DNA of 64,000 nt, taken from assembly GCF_013409575.1 (NCBI RefSeq), contig NZ_JACCCY010000003.1, positions 310,001-374,000 on the forward strand. The letters are read 5' to 3'. The position numbers and the translations under genes are program-made. Shown piece after piece: positions 34,260 through 43,886 of this stretch (its first letter is position 1; every line of letters begins with the position of its first letter). Below the pieces are notes generated by a model, which saw nothing but the letters and a program-made list of their open reading frames with translations, did no database searches and had not been told where the DNA came from. Source of the stretch: Macellibacteroides fermentans (lineage in GTDB: Bacteria > Bacteroidota > Bacteroidia > Bacteroidales > Tannerellaceae).

Positions 34260-35888
34260 CAGGGCAGACGCATATTATTTTAGAGCTAAAAGAGTAAGGA
34301 TTATTACTTAATGTGTATATATATAATGCAGATATTCAATATATTAAACATAGCATATCTGACGTTCATAATTTATTGTATCAAAACATCGTCAATTTAA
34401 AATAAGATTAAAATAGCCATATTTAATATTAATCGTACATATTGTATGTGATAAAATTTGCTTTAAAAATAATAACCGTCTCTAAAAATTGGATGTATCT
34501 TTTTGCTACGACAACTTTGTTAAGTTAAAACTTTAATCAGAATATTTAAGTTCAGTTTGAAGTCATATTGACATTACTAAAAAGAGCCCAAAAACGGTAA
34601 TTACAACTACGAAAAGAAAGATAATAAATCTTCAAAATAATCACTTAAACTCATTGATATCTCAGTAAAAAATCGTATATTTACCTTATTATCAATAGTT
34701 TAAATACATAAAATATGACATTGCTTGCTTTTGCTTCAAGTATCGAAGATTATCGTTTTGACAGAAATAAGGTTCACTCTGCAGAAACTATTATTTATAT
34801 TACGTTAGCTGCCGTTATTTGCGGGGCCGAGACATGGAATGAAATAGAAGACTTTGGTCATTGTAAAATTGATTTCTTCTCTCGTACGATCCCTTCTTTT
34901 AATGGAATACCCTCACATGATACATTTAACCGATTTTTCACAGTCTTGGATACCTCATATTTTGAAAATCAATTCAGAGAATGGGTTAAATCCATATGTG
35001 GCAAGTATAAAGGCGTGGTTGCTATCGACGGCAAAACAATATGCGGAGCATATGAGTCTGAAGAGGCTAAATTATTCAGAGGTACCTACTTAAAACCATC
35101 GAGTCCCAAATATAAACTTCACATGGTAAGTGCCTGGGCCGCAGACAATGGAATAAGCCTTGGACAAATCAAGACAGAAGAAAAATCCAATGAAATTACC
35201 GCTATCCCCGAACTATTGGAAGCATTAGATATTAAAGAGTGTATAATCACTATTGATGCTATGGGATGTCAAAAGACAATAGCATCTAAAATAATAGACA
35301 AAGAAGCTGATTACGTTTTGGCTGTGAAAAACAACCATATGCATTTATACAAAGAAATAGAACATTTTTTCACCATTTGGAGTGCTGAGAAGCCCAACCG
35401 GGTAAGCGTTTACGAGAAGAGCGAGACTGGACATGGTCGTTTGGAAAAAAGAACTTGCATAGCCTGTGACAACCTATACTGGTTAAATACTAAAGACTTC
35501 ACTCAATGGGCTGGTTTGAAAACATTTGCCTGTGTCATTACAGAGCGTACCGTTCCAGGCGAAAAAGGCCCTCGTAAACAAAAAGAAACCAGATACTATA
35601 TTTCTTCATTAGCTTTAGATGCTGAATTAATCGCTAGTTCTGTCAGAAAACACTGGTCTGTGGAAAATAATTTACACTGGCAATTGGATGTCTCGTTTAA
35701 TGAAGATTACGGAAGAAAGAAGAACAATGCTGCCGTCAACTTTTCGCTTGTCTCTAAAACAGCTTTATCTATGTTAAAGCACTATGAAAGTAAAAGTAGC
35801 ATTGCTCGCAAAAGAAAATCAGCAGGATGGTCTGACGACGTTCTCCAAAGCATACTTTCTGTGGAGAAATTTTAATGCGTCTGCCCTG
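34260..35888 (+). mobile_element. ISAs1-family insertion sequence, 1629 bp, complete
   Basis: Perfect 14-bp terminal inverted repeats: CAGGGCAGACGCAT (34260-34273) and ATGCGTCTGCCCTG (35875-35888). A 10-bp target duplication, CAACGAAGAA, lies at 34250-34259 and 35889-35898. The left 440 bases (34274-34714) are AT-rich and noncoding, unusually long for this family; I see nothing else in them. Intact ends and an intact gene suggest a recent insertion. Confidence 0.93.
34715..35875 (+). CDS. ISAs1-family transposase
   Basis: 386 residues with the DDE_Tnp_1-associated N-terminus (IEDYRFDRNKVHSAETIIYI), the catalytic VVAIDGKTICGA and ITIDAMGCQKTIA aspartates, and RKHWSVENNLHWQLDVSFNED near the C-terminus. 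All are standard in ISAs1/H-repeat transposases. The stop codon abuts the right inverted repeat. Confidence 0.94.
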   Translation: MTLLAFASSIEDYRFDRNKVHSAETIIYITLAAVICGAETWNEIEDFGHCKIDFFSRTIPSFNGIPSHDTFNRFFTVLDTSYFENQFREWVKSICGKYKGVVAIDGKTICGAYESEEAKLFRGTYLKPSSPKYKLHMVSAWAADNGISLGQIKTEEKSNEITAIPELLEALDIKECIITIDAMGCQKTIASKIIDKEADYVLAVKNNHMHLYKEIEHFFTIWSAEKPNRVSVYEKSETGHGRLEKRTCIACDNLYWLNTKDFTQWAGLKTFACVITERTVPGEKGPRKQKETRYYISSLALDAELIASSVRKHWSVENNLHWQLDVSFNEDYGRKKNNAAVNFSLVSKTALSMLKHYESKSSIARKRKSAGWSDDVLQSILSVEKF

Positions 35889-35898
35889 CAACGAAGAA

Positions 35899-36138
35899 AA
35901 TGCTTAAGATAGATTGGTTTGCGGGTTAAATACAGGGAGGAAACACCTACTCTATAAGCGGGGAACTATAACAAGCAGGAGGCAGGCACATACAGCCCGT
36001 GGAGAGGAATGGTGACAAATGACAGATCCACGGCATCTGTCACCACCCATCTGTCATTGGCAAAAGCCGCACCAGTAAAGGGATTCGGACTAATTTATGA
36101 TAGATGACAGATCGTTTGGCAACAAATCCGTAACGGAC
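35899..36138. other. intergenic region with GACAGAT repeats
   Basis: No ORF. AATGACAGAT (36018-36027) is complementary to ATCTGTCATT (36049-36058), and GGTGACA (36011-36017) to TGTCACC (36039-36045), so two competing stems are possible. Another GATGACAGAT follows near 36105. I see no promoter or RNA gene I can support. Confidence 0.4.
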
Positions 36139-36170
36139 AAAAAAAAGGAGATCCCCAACGGAGACCTCCT
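36139..36170 (-). terminator. intrinsic terminator of rpsA
   Basis: On the minus strand an 11-bp stem with two mismatches (36160-36170 with 36146-36156) is followed by eight T. It lies 22 bases after the rpsA stop. Confidence 0.8.
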
Positions 36171-36192
36171 CTTCTATATTTAAATCAGAAGA

Positions 36193-37995
36193 TTACTTTC
36201 CAGAAAGTTTTTCTTTCAAAGCAGCAAGTTCTTCAATGTCGCCCAGTGTAGTTTTTTCTACAGAACCTGTTACAACCTGATTTCCTTCGTCTTCTTTCTT
36301 GTTACGCTTAGCAGCAGCTGGTTTCTTTTCGCCTGCAGCAGCTTCCTTCTTAGCACCCTTTTGCTCATCTTCGAAAATACGGCTGTGAGAAAGGATGATA
36401 CGTTTTGCTTCCTTGTTGAATTCGATTACTTTGAATTCCATCTTTTCTTCGGCAACAGCTTGTGAGCCATCTTCCTTTACAAGGTGTTTTGGAGTAGCAA
36501 AACCTTCAACTCCGTAAGGCAAAGATACTACAGCACCCTTATCCAATACTTCGATGATTGTTCCTTCGTGTACTGAACCAACTGTGAAGATTGTTTCAAA
36601 TACATCCCATGGATTTTCTTCCAATTGCTTGTGACCTAAGCTCAAACGACGGTTTTCCTTGTCGATTTCAAGAACCTGAACTTCGATTTCGGCACCAATC
36701 TGAGTGAATTCGCTTGGGTGTTTGATTTTCTTTGTCCAAGAAAGGTCAGAGATGTGGATCAAACCGTCTACACCTTCTTCGATTTCTACGAATACACCGA
36801 AGTTAGTGAAGTTACGAACCTTAGCAGCATGCTTAGAACCTACAGCGAAACGTGTTTCGATGTTTTCCCATGGATCAGACTTCAATTGTTTGATACCAAG
36901 AGACATCTTACGCTCGTCGCGATCCAAAGTAAGGATTACAGCTTCGATTTCGTCGCCTACCTTCATGAAATCCTGAGCGCTGCGCAGGTGCTGTGTCCAA
37001 GACATTTCAGAAACGTGGATCAAACCTTCTACACCTGGAGCGATTTCGATAAATGCACCGTAATCAGCCATAACAACTACTTTACCCTTCACTTTGTCGC
37101 CAACCTTCAGGTTTGCATCCAAAGCATCCCATGGATGCGGAGTAAGTTGCTTCAAGCCAAGAGCGATACGTTTCTTTTCGTCGTCGAAGTCAAGGATAAC
37201 AACGTTGATCTTTTCGTCCAATGTAACGATTTCTTCCGGATGTGATACACGGCCCCAAGAAAGGTCGGTGATGTGGATCAAGCCGTCAACGCCACCCAAG
37301 TCGATGAATACACCGTATGAAGTGATGTTTTTAACAGTACCTTCAAGTACCTGTCCTTTTTCAAGCTTAGAGATAATGTCTTTCTTCTGTTGTTCAAGTT
37401 CAGCTTCGATAAGAGCTTTGTGTGAAACAACCACGTTCTTGAATTCCTGATTGATCTTAACAATCTTGAATTCCATAGTCTTACCAACAAATACATCGTA
37501 GTCGCGGATAGGCTTCACGTCGATCTGAGAACCCGGCAAGAATGCTTCGATACCGAATACGTCTACGATCATACCACCCTTTGTACGACATTTGATAAAG
37601 CCCTTGATGATTTCGTCTTTCTCAAGCGCTTCGTTTACACGATCCCATGAACGGGTAGCGCGGGCCTTCTTGTGAGAAAGGATTAATTGTCCTTTTTTGT
37701 CTTCCTGACTTTCGATGTAAACTTCTACTTCGTCGCCTACCTTAAGTTCAGGATTGTAACGGAATTCTGCCATAGACACAACACCGTCTGATTTGAAACC
37801 AATGTTAACCACAACTTCACGTTTGTTTAACGAGGTTACAGTACCCATAACAACCTCTTTGTCCTTTACGGTGCTCAAAGATTCGTCATAAGTTTTTACA
37901 AGATCATCTTTACTTACATTACCGTAAGTTTCGCCTTGTTCGAATACATCCCAATCGAAATTGTCGACCGGAACAATGTTCTTCAAATTTTCCAT
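36193..37995 (-). CDS. rpsA: 30S ribosomal protein S1
   Basis: 600 residues with about six S1 RNA-binding domains. Repeated units such as VLEGTVKNITSYGVFIDLGG, VDGLIHITDLSWGRVSHPEE and ALGLKQLTPHPWD recur at roughly 85-residue spacing. The C-terminal tail is Lys/Ala/Glu-rich. S1 binds mRNA and helps start translation, which matters in this phylum where Shine-Dalgarno sequences are weak. Length is within the family range, and the gene is monocistronic between a promoter and a terminator. Confidence 0.95.
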   Translation of the reverse strand: MENLKNIVPVDNFDWDVFEQGETYGNVSKDDLVKTYDESLSTVKDKEVVMGTVTSLNKREVVVNIGFKSDGVVSMAEFRYNPELKVGDEVEVYIESQEDKKGQLILSHKKARATRSWDRVNEALEKDEIIKGFIKCRTKGGMIVDVFGIEAFLPGSQIDVKPIRDYDVFVGKTMEFKIVKINQEFKNVVVSHKALIEAELEQQKKDIISKLEKGQVLEGTVKNITSYGVFIDLGGVDGLIHITDLSWGRVSHPEEIVTLDEKINVVILDFDDEKKRIALGLKQLTPHPWDALDANLKVGDKVKGKVVVMADYGAFIEIAPGVEGLIHVSEMSWTQHLRSAQDFMKVGDEIEAVILTLDRDERKMSLGIKQLKSDPWENIETRFAVGSKHAAKVRNFTNFGVFVEIEEGVDGLIHISDLSWTKKIKHPSEFTQIGAEIEVQVLEIDKENRRLSLGHKQLEENPWDVFETIFTVGSVHEGTIIEVLDKGAVVSLPYGVEGFATPKHLVKEDGSQAVAEEKMEFKVIEFNKEAKRIILSHSRIFEDEQKGAKKEAAAGEKKPAAAKRNKKEDEGNQVVTGSVEKTTLGDIEELAALKEKLSGK

Positions 37996-38066
37996 TCTTT
38001 AATTGTTACTACTGTTTGTTAATTAGTAAATTGGACATTATATTGTCATATCTCAAAAACTGGGTG

Positions 38067-38097
38067 CAAATTTAATCCTTTTTTTCTGATTAACAAG
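38067..38097 (-). promoter_or_regulatory. rpsA promoter
   Basis: On the minus strand CTTG (38097-38094) and TAAATTTG (38074-38067) are 19 bases apart, matching the Bacteroidota -33/-7 pattern. Transcription would start near 38060, giving a leader of about 65 bases. Confidence 0.6.
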
Positions 38098-38463
38098 CTA
38101 TTCCGATTCACTTTTTTGTTGTTTACGTCTAAATAAAACACGTAGTCTATAGTCGGCAAACAACAATAAAGCAACCAAAGCGGCAATGAAAAGATAGAAG
38201 ATGGTAACAGGCTGATCCGGCATGGTGATGCTTGGAAATACAATTTTGGTATACAACATACCCAACACAGCCAAAACAACCAGCACAAACGAGGCGGCAC
38301 AAACGGCTATCAATCCCAGCCGCTCCGCTCTTTTCCGTTTTTTGGCTGCCTCAGCAAATACCCGCCCCATCAGATCGGAACGAAACGAGGGCGATAAAGA
38401 ACCTTTGTCGAGTTGTTTGAAAAGGTTGTTTAACAGTTCGGTTTTATCGGAAGTTGTATTCAT
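38098..38463 (-). CDS. small membrane protein co-transcribed with an ECF sigma factor
   Basis: 121 residues. A cytoplasmic N-terminus of about 45 residues (LLNNLFKQLDKGSLSPSFRSDLMGRVF) is followed by two membrane segments (about 48-70 and 80-102) and a basic tail. It starts 3 bases after the sigma factor gene. The position and the cytoplasm-then-membrane layout are those of anti-sigma factors, but no zinc-binding or FecR-like motif is present, so that role is inference. Confidence 0.6.
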   Translation of the reverse strand: MNTTSDKTELLNNLFKQLDKGSLSPSFRSDLMGRVFAEAAKKRKRAERLGLIAVCAASFVLVVLAVLGMLYTKIVFPSITMPDQPVTIFYLFIAALVALLLFADYRLRVLFRRKQQKSESE

Positions 38464-38466
38464 ACG

Positions 38467-39021
38467 TTAATCCTCCATTTCTTTTAATAACACAAATAAT
38501 TTTTTACGGACCCGGTGCATACGTGTTTTAACATTAGACAATGTAAGACCGCTGATAACCGAAATCTCGTCCATACTTTTCTCCTGCATATAGAACAAAA
38601 GTATGAGTGCACGCTCGTCGGCAGGTATTTTGCCGAGAGCTTTTTCAAGCCGTTCGATCTGCTCGTTGTTACGGATCAGTCCCAGGGATTCATTCACCTC
38701 GTCTTCCGATACATTGGAGAGCTGCTCCTCTTCGATGGCAAGGTACTCATATTTTGTCTTCCTTGTATAAGATACCGCCGTATTGTAAGCAATACGGTAG
38801 ATCCAGGTCGAAAAGCTGCAATCCCCCTTGAACGACTTCAACGATTGGAATACTTTAACAAATACATCCTGCGTAAGCTCCTCCGCATCTTCCCTGTTAT
38901 GCACCACCCTATAGATAAGAGCATGCACCTGGTTACTGTATTTATCCAGCAAACAGACAAAGCAGGATGTATCTCCGGAAAGGACACGTTGGATGTAATA
39001 TGTATCTGTATATAGTTCCAT
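38467..39021 (-). CDS. ECF-type RNA polymerase sigma factor
   Basis: 184 residues. Region 2 reads NREDAEELTQDVFVKVFQSL, then FSTWIYRIAYNTAVSYTRK. Region 4 reads LLFYMQEKSMDEISVISGLT, then SNVKTRMHRVRKKLF. The length and two-domain layout are those of ECF (SigE-like) sigma factors. It is co-transcribed with the small membrane protein downstream and divergent from the DUF6249 gene, which may be part of its regulon. Confidence 0.92.
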   Translation of the reverse strand: MELYTDTYYIQRVLSGDTSCFVCLLDKYSNQVHALIYRVVHNREDAEELTQDVFVKVFQSLKSFKGDCSFSTWIYRIAYNTAVSYTRKTKYEYLAIEEEQLSNVSEDEVNESLGLIRNNEQIERLEKALGKIPADERALILLFYMQEKSMDEISVISGLTLSNVKTRMHRVRKKLFVLLKEMED

Positions 39022-39183
39022 CTATAATCTGGACGCAAGTTACATCGTTTGGTTACACGGATACAGAAAAATTGTAAAAATAAAAAAAGTTTTTAGTATT
39101 GAGGTGTCCGGTTGTAACCTTCGGGAAGCAGGTGCGTCAAATAAGGCAAAGGATTAAAACAAATCAATTAAAACAGTACAACT

Positions 39184-39591
39184 ATGTTAGACTTTATTAT
39201 GGTGCCAACAGTAATGGCAATTATCTGCGCCGGAATATACGGCTTGTTCGAACTCTTTGTAAGACGAAACGAACGTATGGCGATTATCGAAAAGATTGGC
39301 GACAAGCTGGATGCTTCGGCTTTTGAAGGTAAACTGGGTCTGCCCAGCTATACCAAGAAGTATTCATTCTCAAGCCTGAAGGCCGGACTGCTTTTGGCGG
39401 GAATCGGACTGGGTCTGCTGGTGGGCTTCCTGATCAACATCAACGCCTTACCTTACAACCAATTCGGAAACGACTGGAACATGCGCGAAGTTTCGGGCAT
39501 TGTATACGGTGCATCGGTTTTGTTCTTTGGAGGTCTGGGACTGATTCTTTCTTTCATTATTGAGATTTCCATGTCTAAAAAGAAAGACTAA
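39184..39591 (+). CDS. DUF6249 family membrane protein
   Basis: 135 residues with three membrane segments: one N-terminal (MVPTVMAIICAGIYGLFELF) and two in the second half (LLLAGIGLGLLVGFLI; SVLFFGGLGLILSFII). The arrangement and the RRNERMAIIEKIG string fit DUF6249. In Bacteroidota these genes often sit opposite an ECF sigma/anti-sigma pair, as here. Function unknown. Confidence 0.7.
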   Translation: MLDFIMVPTVMAIICAGIYGLFELFVRRNERMAIIEKIGDKLDASAFEGKLGLPSYTKKYSFSSLKAGLLLAGIGLGLLVGFLININALPYNQFGNDWNMREVSGIVYGASVLFFGGLGLILSFIIEISMSKKKD

Positions 39592-39661
39592 ACGGTAAAG
39601 AAATGTGTGTTTAACGTTTATGATGCGGGCAGGATAAGAGGAGTCCTGCCGGCGAAAAGCT

Positions 39662-39704
39662 AAACAGGCAACCAAGGGTAGAAAACTACTCAGGCTGCCT
39701 GTTT
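39662..39704 (+). terminator. intrinsic terminator after the DUF6249 gene
   Basis: AAACAGGCA (39662-39670) pairs with TGCCTGTTT (39696-39704), with an inner GTAG/CTAC pair and T residues following. It may also serve the convergent prfC operon. Confidence 0.75.
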
Positions 39705-39734
39705 TGATCATATAATCACGTCAAACAATTTCGA

Positions 39735-41315
39735 TCAGAACTCGGACGTAAAATGGAACTTGATTTGCGGAAAATCATTCTGCGCCATCATAAGCACATA
39801 CCCCGAATCGGCCAGAAATACATCTCTGCCTTCGCGGTCTACAGCCATATATTGAACCTTTCTTTTCTTGAAATTCTCAAGTACCTGGGCATTGTCGCTT
39901 TCTATCCAACAGGCTTTGTAAAGACTGATCGGATCCCAACGGCACTGCGCTCCGTATTCGTGAAGCAGACGGTATTGAATAACTTCAAACTGAAGCTGGC
40001 CAACGGTTCCGATAATCTTACGGCCGTTAAACTGATTTATAAACAGCTGGGCAACGCCTTCGTCCATAAGCTGGTCGATTCCCTTATTCAACTGCTTGGT
40101 CTTCATCGGATCATCGTTCTCGATGTATTTGAACATCTCGGGTGAGAAGCTGGGTAACCCTTTGAAATGAAGGTCTTCGCCGGCTGTAAGGCTATCGCCT
40201 ATCTTAAAGTTTCCGGTATCGGGTAAACCTACGATATCTCCGGCAAACGCCTCATCCAATACCTCTTTCTTCTGAGCCATGAAGGCTGTGGGACTGCTGA
40301 AGCGCATCATCTTTCCGTGGCGGATGTGTTTGTAGTTGGCATTACGCTCGAAACGGCCCGAACAGACTTTCACAAAGGCGATACAACTGCGGTGGTTCGG
40401 ATCCATATTGGCATGTATCTTGAAAACGAATCCTGAAAAGGTATCCTCTTCCGGCTCCACTTTACGTTCGATTGCCTGTACCGGACGAGGGGAGGGAGCG
40501 ATGCGGACAAAGCAGTCGAGCAACTCTTTTACCCCAAAGTTATTGAGTGCCGAACCAAAGAACACCGGGGCAACATCTCCGGCCAGGTAGGTGTTTACAT
40601 CAAACTCGGGATATACCCCTTCAATCAGTTCGATGTCGCTACGCAATTTGACAGCCAGAGGTGCTCCGATATGGTTTTCCAGTTCGGGGCTGTTGATATC
40701 CTTAAATTCAATATTTTCTGTTACGAACTGCTTACTAGGTGTATACAGGTTCAGCTTTTCTTCAAAAATATTGTACACACCCTTAAAGCGTTGCCCCATA
40801 TCGATGGGCCAGCTGAGGGGACGTACATTGATCTGAAGCTCCTCTTCGATCTCGTCCAGCAAATCGAAGGGATCCTTTCCGTCGCGGTCCAGCTTGTTTA
40901 CAAAAACAATAACCGGTGTTTTACGCATACGGCATACCTCCATCAGTTTTCGGGTCTGAGCCTCCACCCCTTTGGCGATGTCGACCACTATAATAACACT
41001 ATCCACCGCCGTAAGGGTACGGAATGTATCTTCGGCAAAGTCCTGGTGACCAGGAGTATCGAGAATGTTGATTTTATAGTCGTCGTAATTGAATCCCATC
41101 ACGGAAGTAGCAACCGAGATTCCACGTTGCTTTTCAATCTCCATCCAGTCGGATGTAGCGGTTTTCTTGATCTTGTTTGATTTTACCGCACCGGCCACGT
41201 GAATAGCTCCCCCAAAAAGCAGAAGCTTTTCGGTAAGGGTTGTCTTTCCGGCATCCGGGTGACTGATAATAGCAAACGTTCTTCTCTTTCTGATCTCTTC
41301 TGAAAACTGACTCAT
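39735..41315 (-). CDS. prfC: peptide chain release factor 3
   Basis: 526 residues. GTPase motifs are [15 protein letters not shown] (G1), [12 protein letters not shown] (G3) and FVNKLDRD (G4). The RF3-specific C-terminal region contains [22 protein letters not shown]3 recycles RF1/RF2 from the ribosome after termination. It is the last gene of a four-gene minus-strand operon, 24 bases after rfbD. Confidence 0.95.
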   Translation of the reverse strand: MSQFSEEIRKRRTFAIISHPDAGKTTLTEKLLLFGGAIHVAGAVKSNKIKKTATSDWMEIEKQRGISVATSVMGFNYDDYKINILDTPGHQDFAEDTFRTLTAVDSVIIVVDIAKGVEAQTRKLMEVCRMRKTPVIVFVNKLDRDGKDPFDLLDEIEEELQINVRPLSWPIDMGQRFKGVYNIFEEKLNLYTPSKQFVTENIEFKDINSPELENHIGAPLAVKLRSDIELIEGVYPEFDVNTYLAGDVAPVFFGSALNNFGVKELLDCFVRIAPSPRPVQAIERKVEPEEDTFSGFVFKIHANMDPNHRSCIAFVKVCSGRFERNANYKHIRHGKMMRFSSPTAFMAQKKEVLDEAFAGDIVGLPDTGNFKIGDSLTAGEDLHFKGLPSFSPEMFKYIENDDPMKTKQLNKGIDQLMDEGVAQLFINQFNGRKIIGTVGQLQFEVIQYRLLHEYGAQCRWDPISLYKACWIESDNAQVLENFKKRKVQYMAVDREGRDVFLADSGYVLMMAQNDFPQIKFHFTSEF

Positions 41316-41339
41316 TTCTATATAATATAATGTATATAC

Positions 41340-42215
41340 TTAATTTGATGCGGCTAATCTTTCCAGACAGTTCCGCAGACTGGTTTCCCAATGGGGAATT
41401 TCCAGCTGATAGACATCTTTGATCTTGCTCTTGTCCAATACACTGTAGTGTGGACGGCGGGCCTTGGTTGGATACGAATCCGAGCCCACAGGCAACACCT
41501 TGCAGTCCGTTATCCCGGCCAGCTGATGTATCTTTACCGTAAAATCGTACCAGCTGCATACGCCTTCGTTGGAGTAATGATATACTCCGGCCAGGAAGCT
41601 CCCTTTTTCTGCATTTTCAATCACCGAAAGCATCGCTGCAGCCAGATCGGCGGCATAGGTTGGCGTACCTACCTGGTCGAACACCACCGTGAGCTTCTCC
41701 TTTTCTTTACCCAGACGAAGCATCGTTTTCACGAAATTATTGCCGAAAGGTGAATAAAGCCATGCCGTACGTATTACCACAGAGTCTTTGCATACGGCCA
41801 GAAGCGCCTCTTCGCCGGCCAGTTTCGAGCGGCCATAGGCAGAAACCGGACAGGTCTGATCGTTTTCGCGGTAAGGCTTGCAGGAGGTGCCGTCAAACAC
41901 ATAGTCGGTCGACACATGAATTACCTTCGCTCCCACCCGGGCGGCTGCTTCACCAAGATTTGCCACAGCATCGCGGTTGATCCGGTCGCACAAGGCACTG
42001 TTATCTTCTGCGGCATCCACTGCGGTATATGCTGCACAATTTAATACATAATCTATCTTGTTGGATACCATGTAAGCCTTTACAGATTCTTTATCACAGA
42101 TATCCAAGGTATCTACATCGGTAAAGAAAAAGATAAATTGCGGATGGAGCTGAGCCAGTAGTCTCACTTCGTTGCCCAACTGACCGTTGGCTCCTGTAAC
42201 CAATATGTTTTTCAT
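41340..42215 (-). CDS. rfbD: dTDP-4-dehydrorhamnose reductase
   Basis: 291 residues from the ATG at 42215; the upstream TTG start was rejected. NAD(P)-binding GANGQLGNEVRLLA, the STDYVFDG segment, and the YGRSKLAGE catalytic Tyr/Lys are those of RmlD/RfbD, the last enzyme of dTDP-L-rhamnose synthesis for surface polysaccharide. rfbA-C are not nearby, which is common in this phylum. Confidence 0.9.
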   Translation of the reverse strand: MKNILVTGANGQLGNEVRLLAQLHPQFIFFFTDVDTLDICDKESVKAYMVSNKIDYVLNCAAYTAVDAAEDNSALCDRINRDAVANLGEAAARVGAKVIHVSTDYVFDGTSCKPYRENDQTCPVSAYGRSKLAGEEALLAVCKDSVVIRTAWLYSPFGNNFVKTMLRLGKEKEKLTVVFDQVGTPTYAADLAAAMLSVIENAEKGSFLAGVYHYSNEGVCSWYDFTVKIHQLAGITDCKVLPVGSDSYPTKARRPHYSVLDKSKIKDVYQLEIPHWETSLRNCLERLAASN

Positions 42216-42242
42216 ACGATTCGTTTTTAACAAGGATGTTTC

Positions 42243-42791
42243 TTATTCCTCTATTTCTAATTTCCCCTCCTTCTCCATACGATACTTCTCGGATAAGATA
42301 CCCAGAAAACTGCTGATCTGCTTAATGGCCTCCATCGTCTGGTCGCTTACCGGCTTTTGCTGCATTTTCAGCAGGATGTAACCGTAAATAGCCGAAAAGC
42401 AGGTCTCCAGTTCGGGTATATTAGTCTGTCCCGATTTACTCCTCAGCTCCACAATATAAGGCAATGTCTTGTAATAGGCTGCACCGTATATCATCTCTTT
42501 GGGCGATCTCAATAACCGCAGATGAAGATCTGTAAGCGTTATGATCACATTCTTATTTAATTGGATATGTCCCTCTTCCTTTACCCCTTCGGTAAGCATC
42601 ATCTGGATCAGCTCTTCATACCAGCGGGCAATCTCCTCTTTCACCTCTGCCGGCTGATCATACCGTTCCACCACCTGTTTACGGATGGCTTCCAGATCAA
42701 AATGGTTGGCACGGATCAGGTCTTCAACCTGCCACATATACAGCAGATACTCTGCTATATTTTCTTTCCGTTTCTGATTCGCTACAATCAT
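42243..42791 (-). CDS. DUF4924 family protein
   Basis: 182 residues, largely helical and charged, without signal or membrane segment. The opening ANQKRKENIAEYLLYMWQVEDLIRAN is characteristic of DUF4924, a Bacteroidota-specific family usually found beside a Mur-ligase-like gene as here (3-base gap). Function unknown. Confidence 0.85.
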   Translation of the reverse strand: MIVANQKRKENIAEYLLYMWQVEDLIRANHFDLEAIRKQVVERYDQPAEVKEEIARWYEELIQMMLTEGVKEEGHIQLNKNVIITLTDLHLRLLRSPKEMIYGAAYYKTLPYIVELRSKSGQTNIPELETCFSAIYGYILLKMQQKPVSDQTMEAIKQISSFLGILSEKYRMEKEGKLEIEE

Positions 42792-42794
42792 AGG

Positions 42795-43715
42795 CTATAA
42801 TGATAAACTATATTCTGAAATTGCTTGATAAAAATCGGAATCTTTCACCCCGAGGTGACGACAAACAAGCCGTGCCGCACTCATATTTTCTAAAAAGAAA
42901 CGATCCGGGATACGTACCGGGTAATTCCCATACCGGGTAATAAGTTGCATTGTTCCCTCTGTTTCTTCCGCCACATGGCGTTCGTAAGCAATGGCTGTGA
43001 TATCTTCGCGTACATGCTGAGCAAGCTCCGAAACAACCTGATCTTCTCCAAAAAAGATTAGTTTACCTTCCCGTTCGATGGATAATGTGAACCTTTTATA
43101 GGTATCCAGGTAGGCTTCGGGTGTAGCATGATCGGGCGTTGCTTTCCACTGAATATTTGAAAGGACTGCAATATGAGGTCTGTAAAACTCCAGCTGAAAA
43201 CGTTTCTCGAGTGCGGATGTAGCATGTTCGTCCCCTTCGATCAGGGCAATACGAGCCTGATAACTCAGCCCGATTCTGCTGGGTAGCAACGATATTTCAC
43301 TACTTAATGCATAATCAAACGCAAGTTTCTGCCTTTTCAGAGCATAGATAATCATCGAGATGATCGATTTCTTACCTCGGCTTCCGGCTACTACAACCCG
43401 GGTCTTCTCTCTCGTTCGCTGATAAATAAATTCAGGGATAGATTGGATGAGAAGGCCAAGTTCCTTTGCCTTTTGTAATTCGGGGTTGTCTTGCTTTACG
43501 CCTGCCCCCAAAACGACAAAATGGATATCTTTTGTAAGAGTTGAAGGAAACCATCCGTCACCGGCACAAACAATGCCGGCACTACGCAACCGAAGCCGAT
43601 CGGCTTCGGACACGTCTTTCCCTGAAGCAGTAACCTCGTATCCCTTCTCTCTGATAGCAAGAGCCAAATCAAGAACAATAGGTTCTGTAACAGAGATTAA
43701 ATGAACTTTTCGCAT
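42795..43715 (-). CDS. Mur-ligase-like (Mpl-related) protein, short and with altered P-loop
   Basis: 306 residues. The first 110 form the Mur ligase N-terminal Rossmann domain (VHLISVTEPIVLDLALAIRE; VVLGAGVKQDNPELQKAKEL), and the rest is the central ATPase domain, related to Mpl (peptidoglycan recycling ligase). The P-loop, normally GGSHGKTT in Mpl, reads AGSRGKKSI (near residue 112), so the Mg/phosphate-binding Thr is Lys. The C-terminal ligase domain is largely missing (normal length about 450). It keeps EGDEHATSALE. Probably a noncatalytic paralogue. Confidence 0.75.
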   Translation of the reverse strand: MRKVHLISVTEPIVLDLALAIREKGYEVTASGKDVSEADRLRLRSAGIVCAGDGWFPSTLTKDIHFVVLGAGVKQDNPELQKAKELGLLIQSIPEFIYQRTREKTRVVVAGSRGKKSIISMIIYALKRQKLAFDYALSSEISLLPSRIGLSYQARIALIEGDEHATSALEKRFQLEFYRPHIAVLSNIQWKATPDHATPEAYLDTYKRFTLSIEREGKLIFFGEDQVVSELAQHVREDITAIAYERHVAEETEGTMQLITRYGNYPVRIPDRFFLENMSAARLVCRHLGVKDSDFYQAISEYSLSL

Positions 43716-43886
43716 TTCTCAGATTTTGCTGCAAAAGTACGATTAAATAGCGAAGAAGGCAACCCATGGAGTCGCTTTTTAATAAAAAGCTTCGCTATCC
43801 TTTTAAACTTCCCTATATTTACAGGTCAAAGCCGCTTCGATTAAAGAGGGGGCATATAAGGATCATCTCAAATCATCTGAAGTTGT

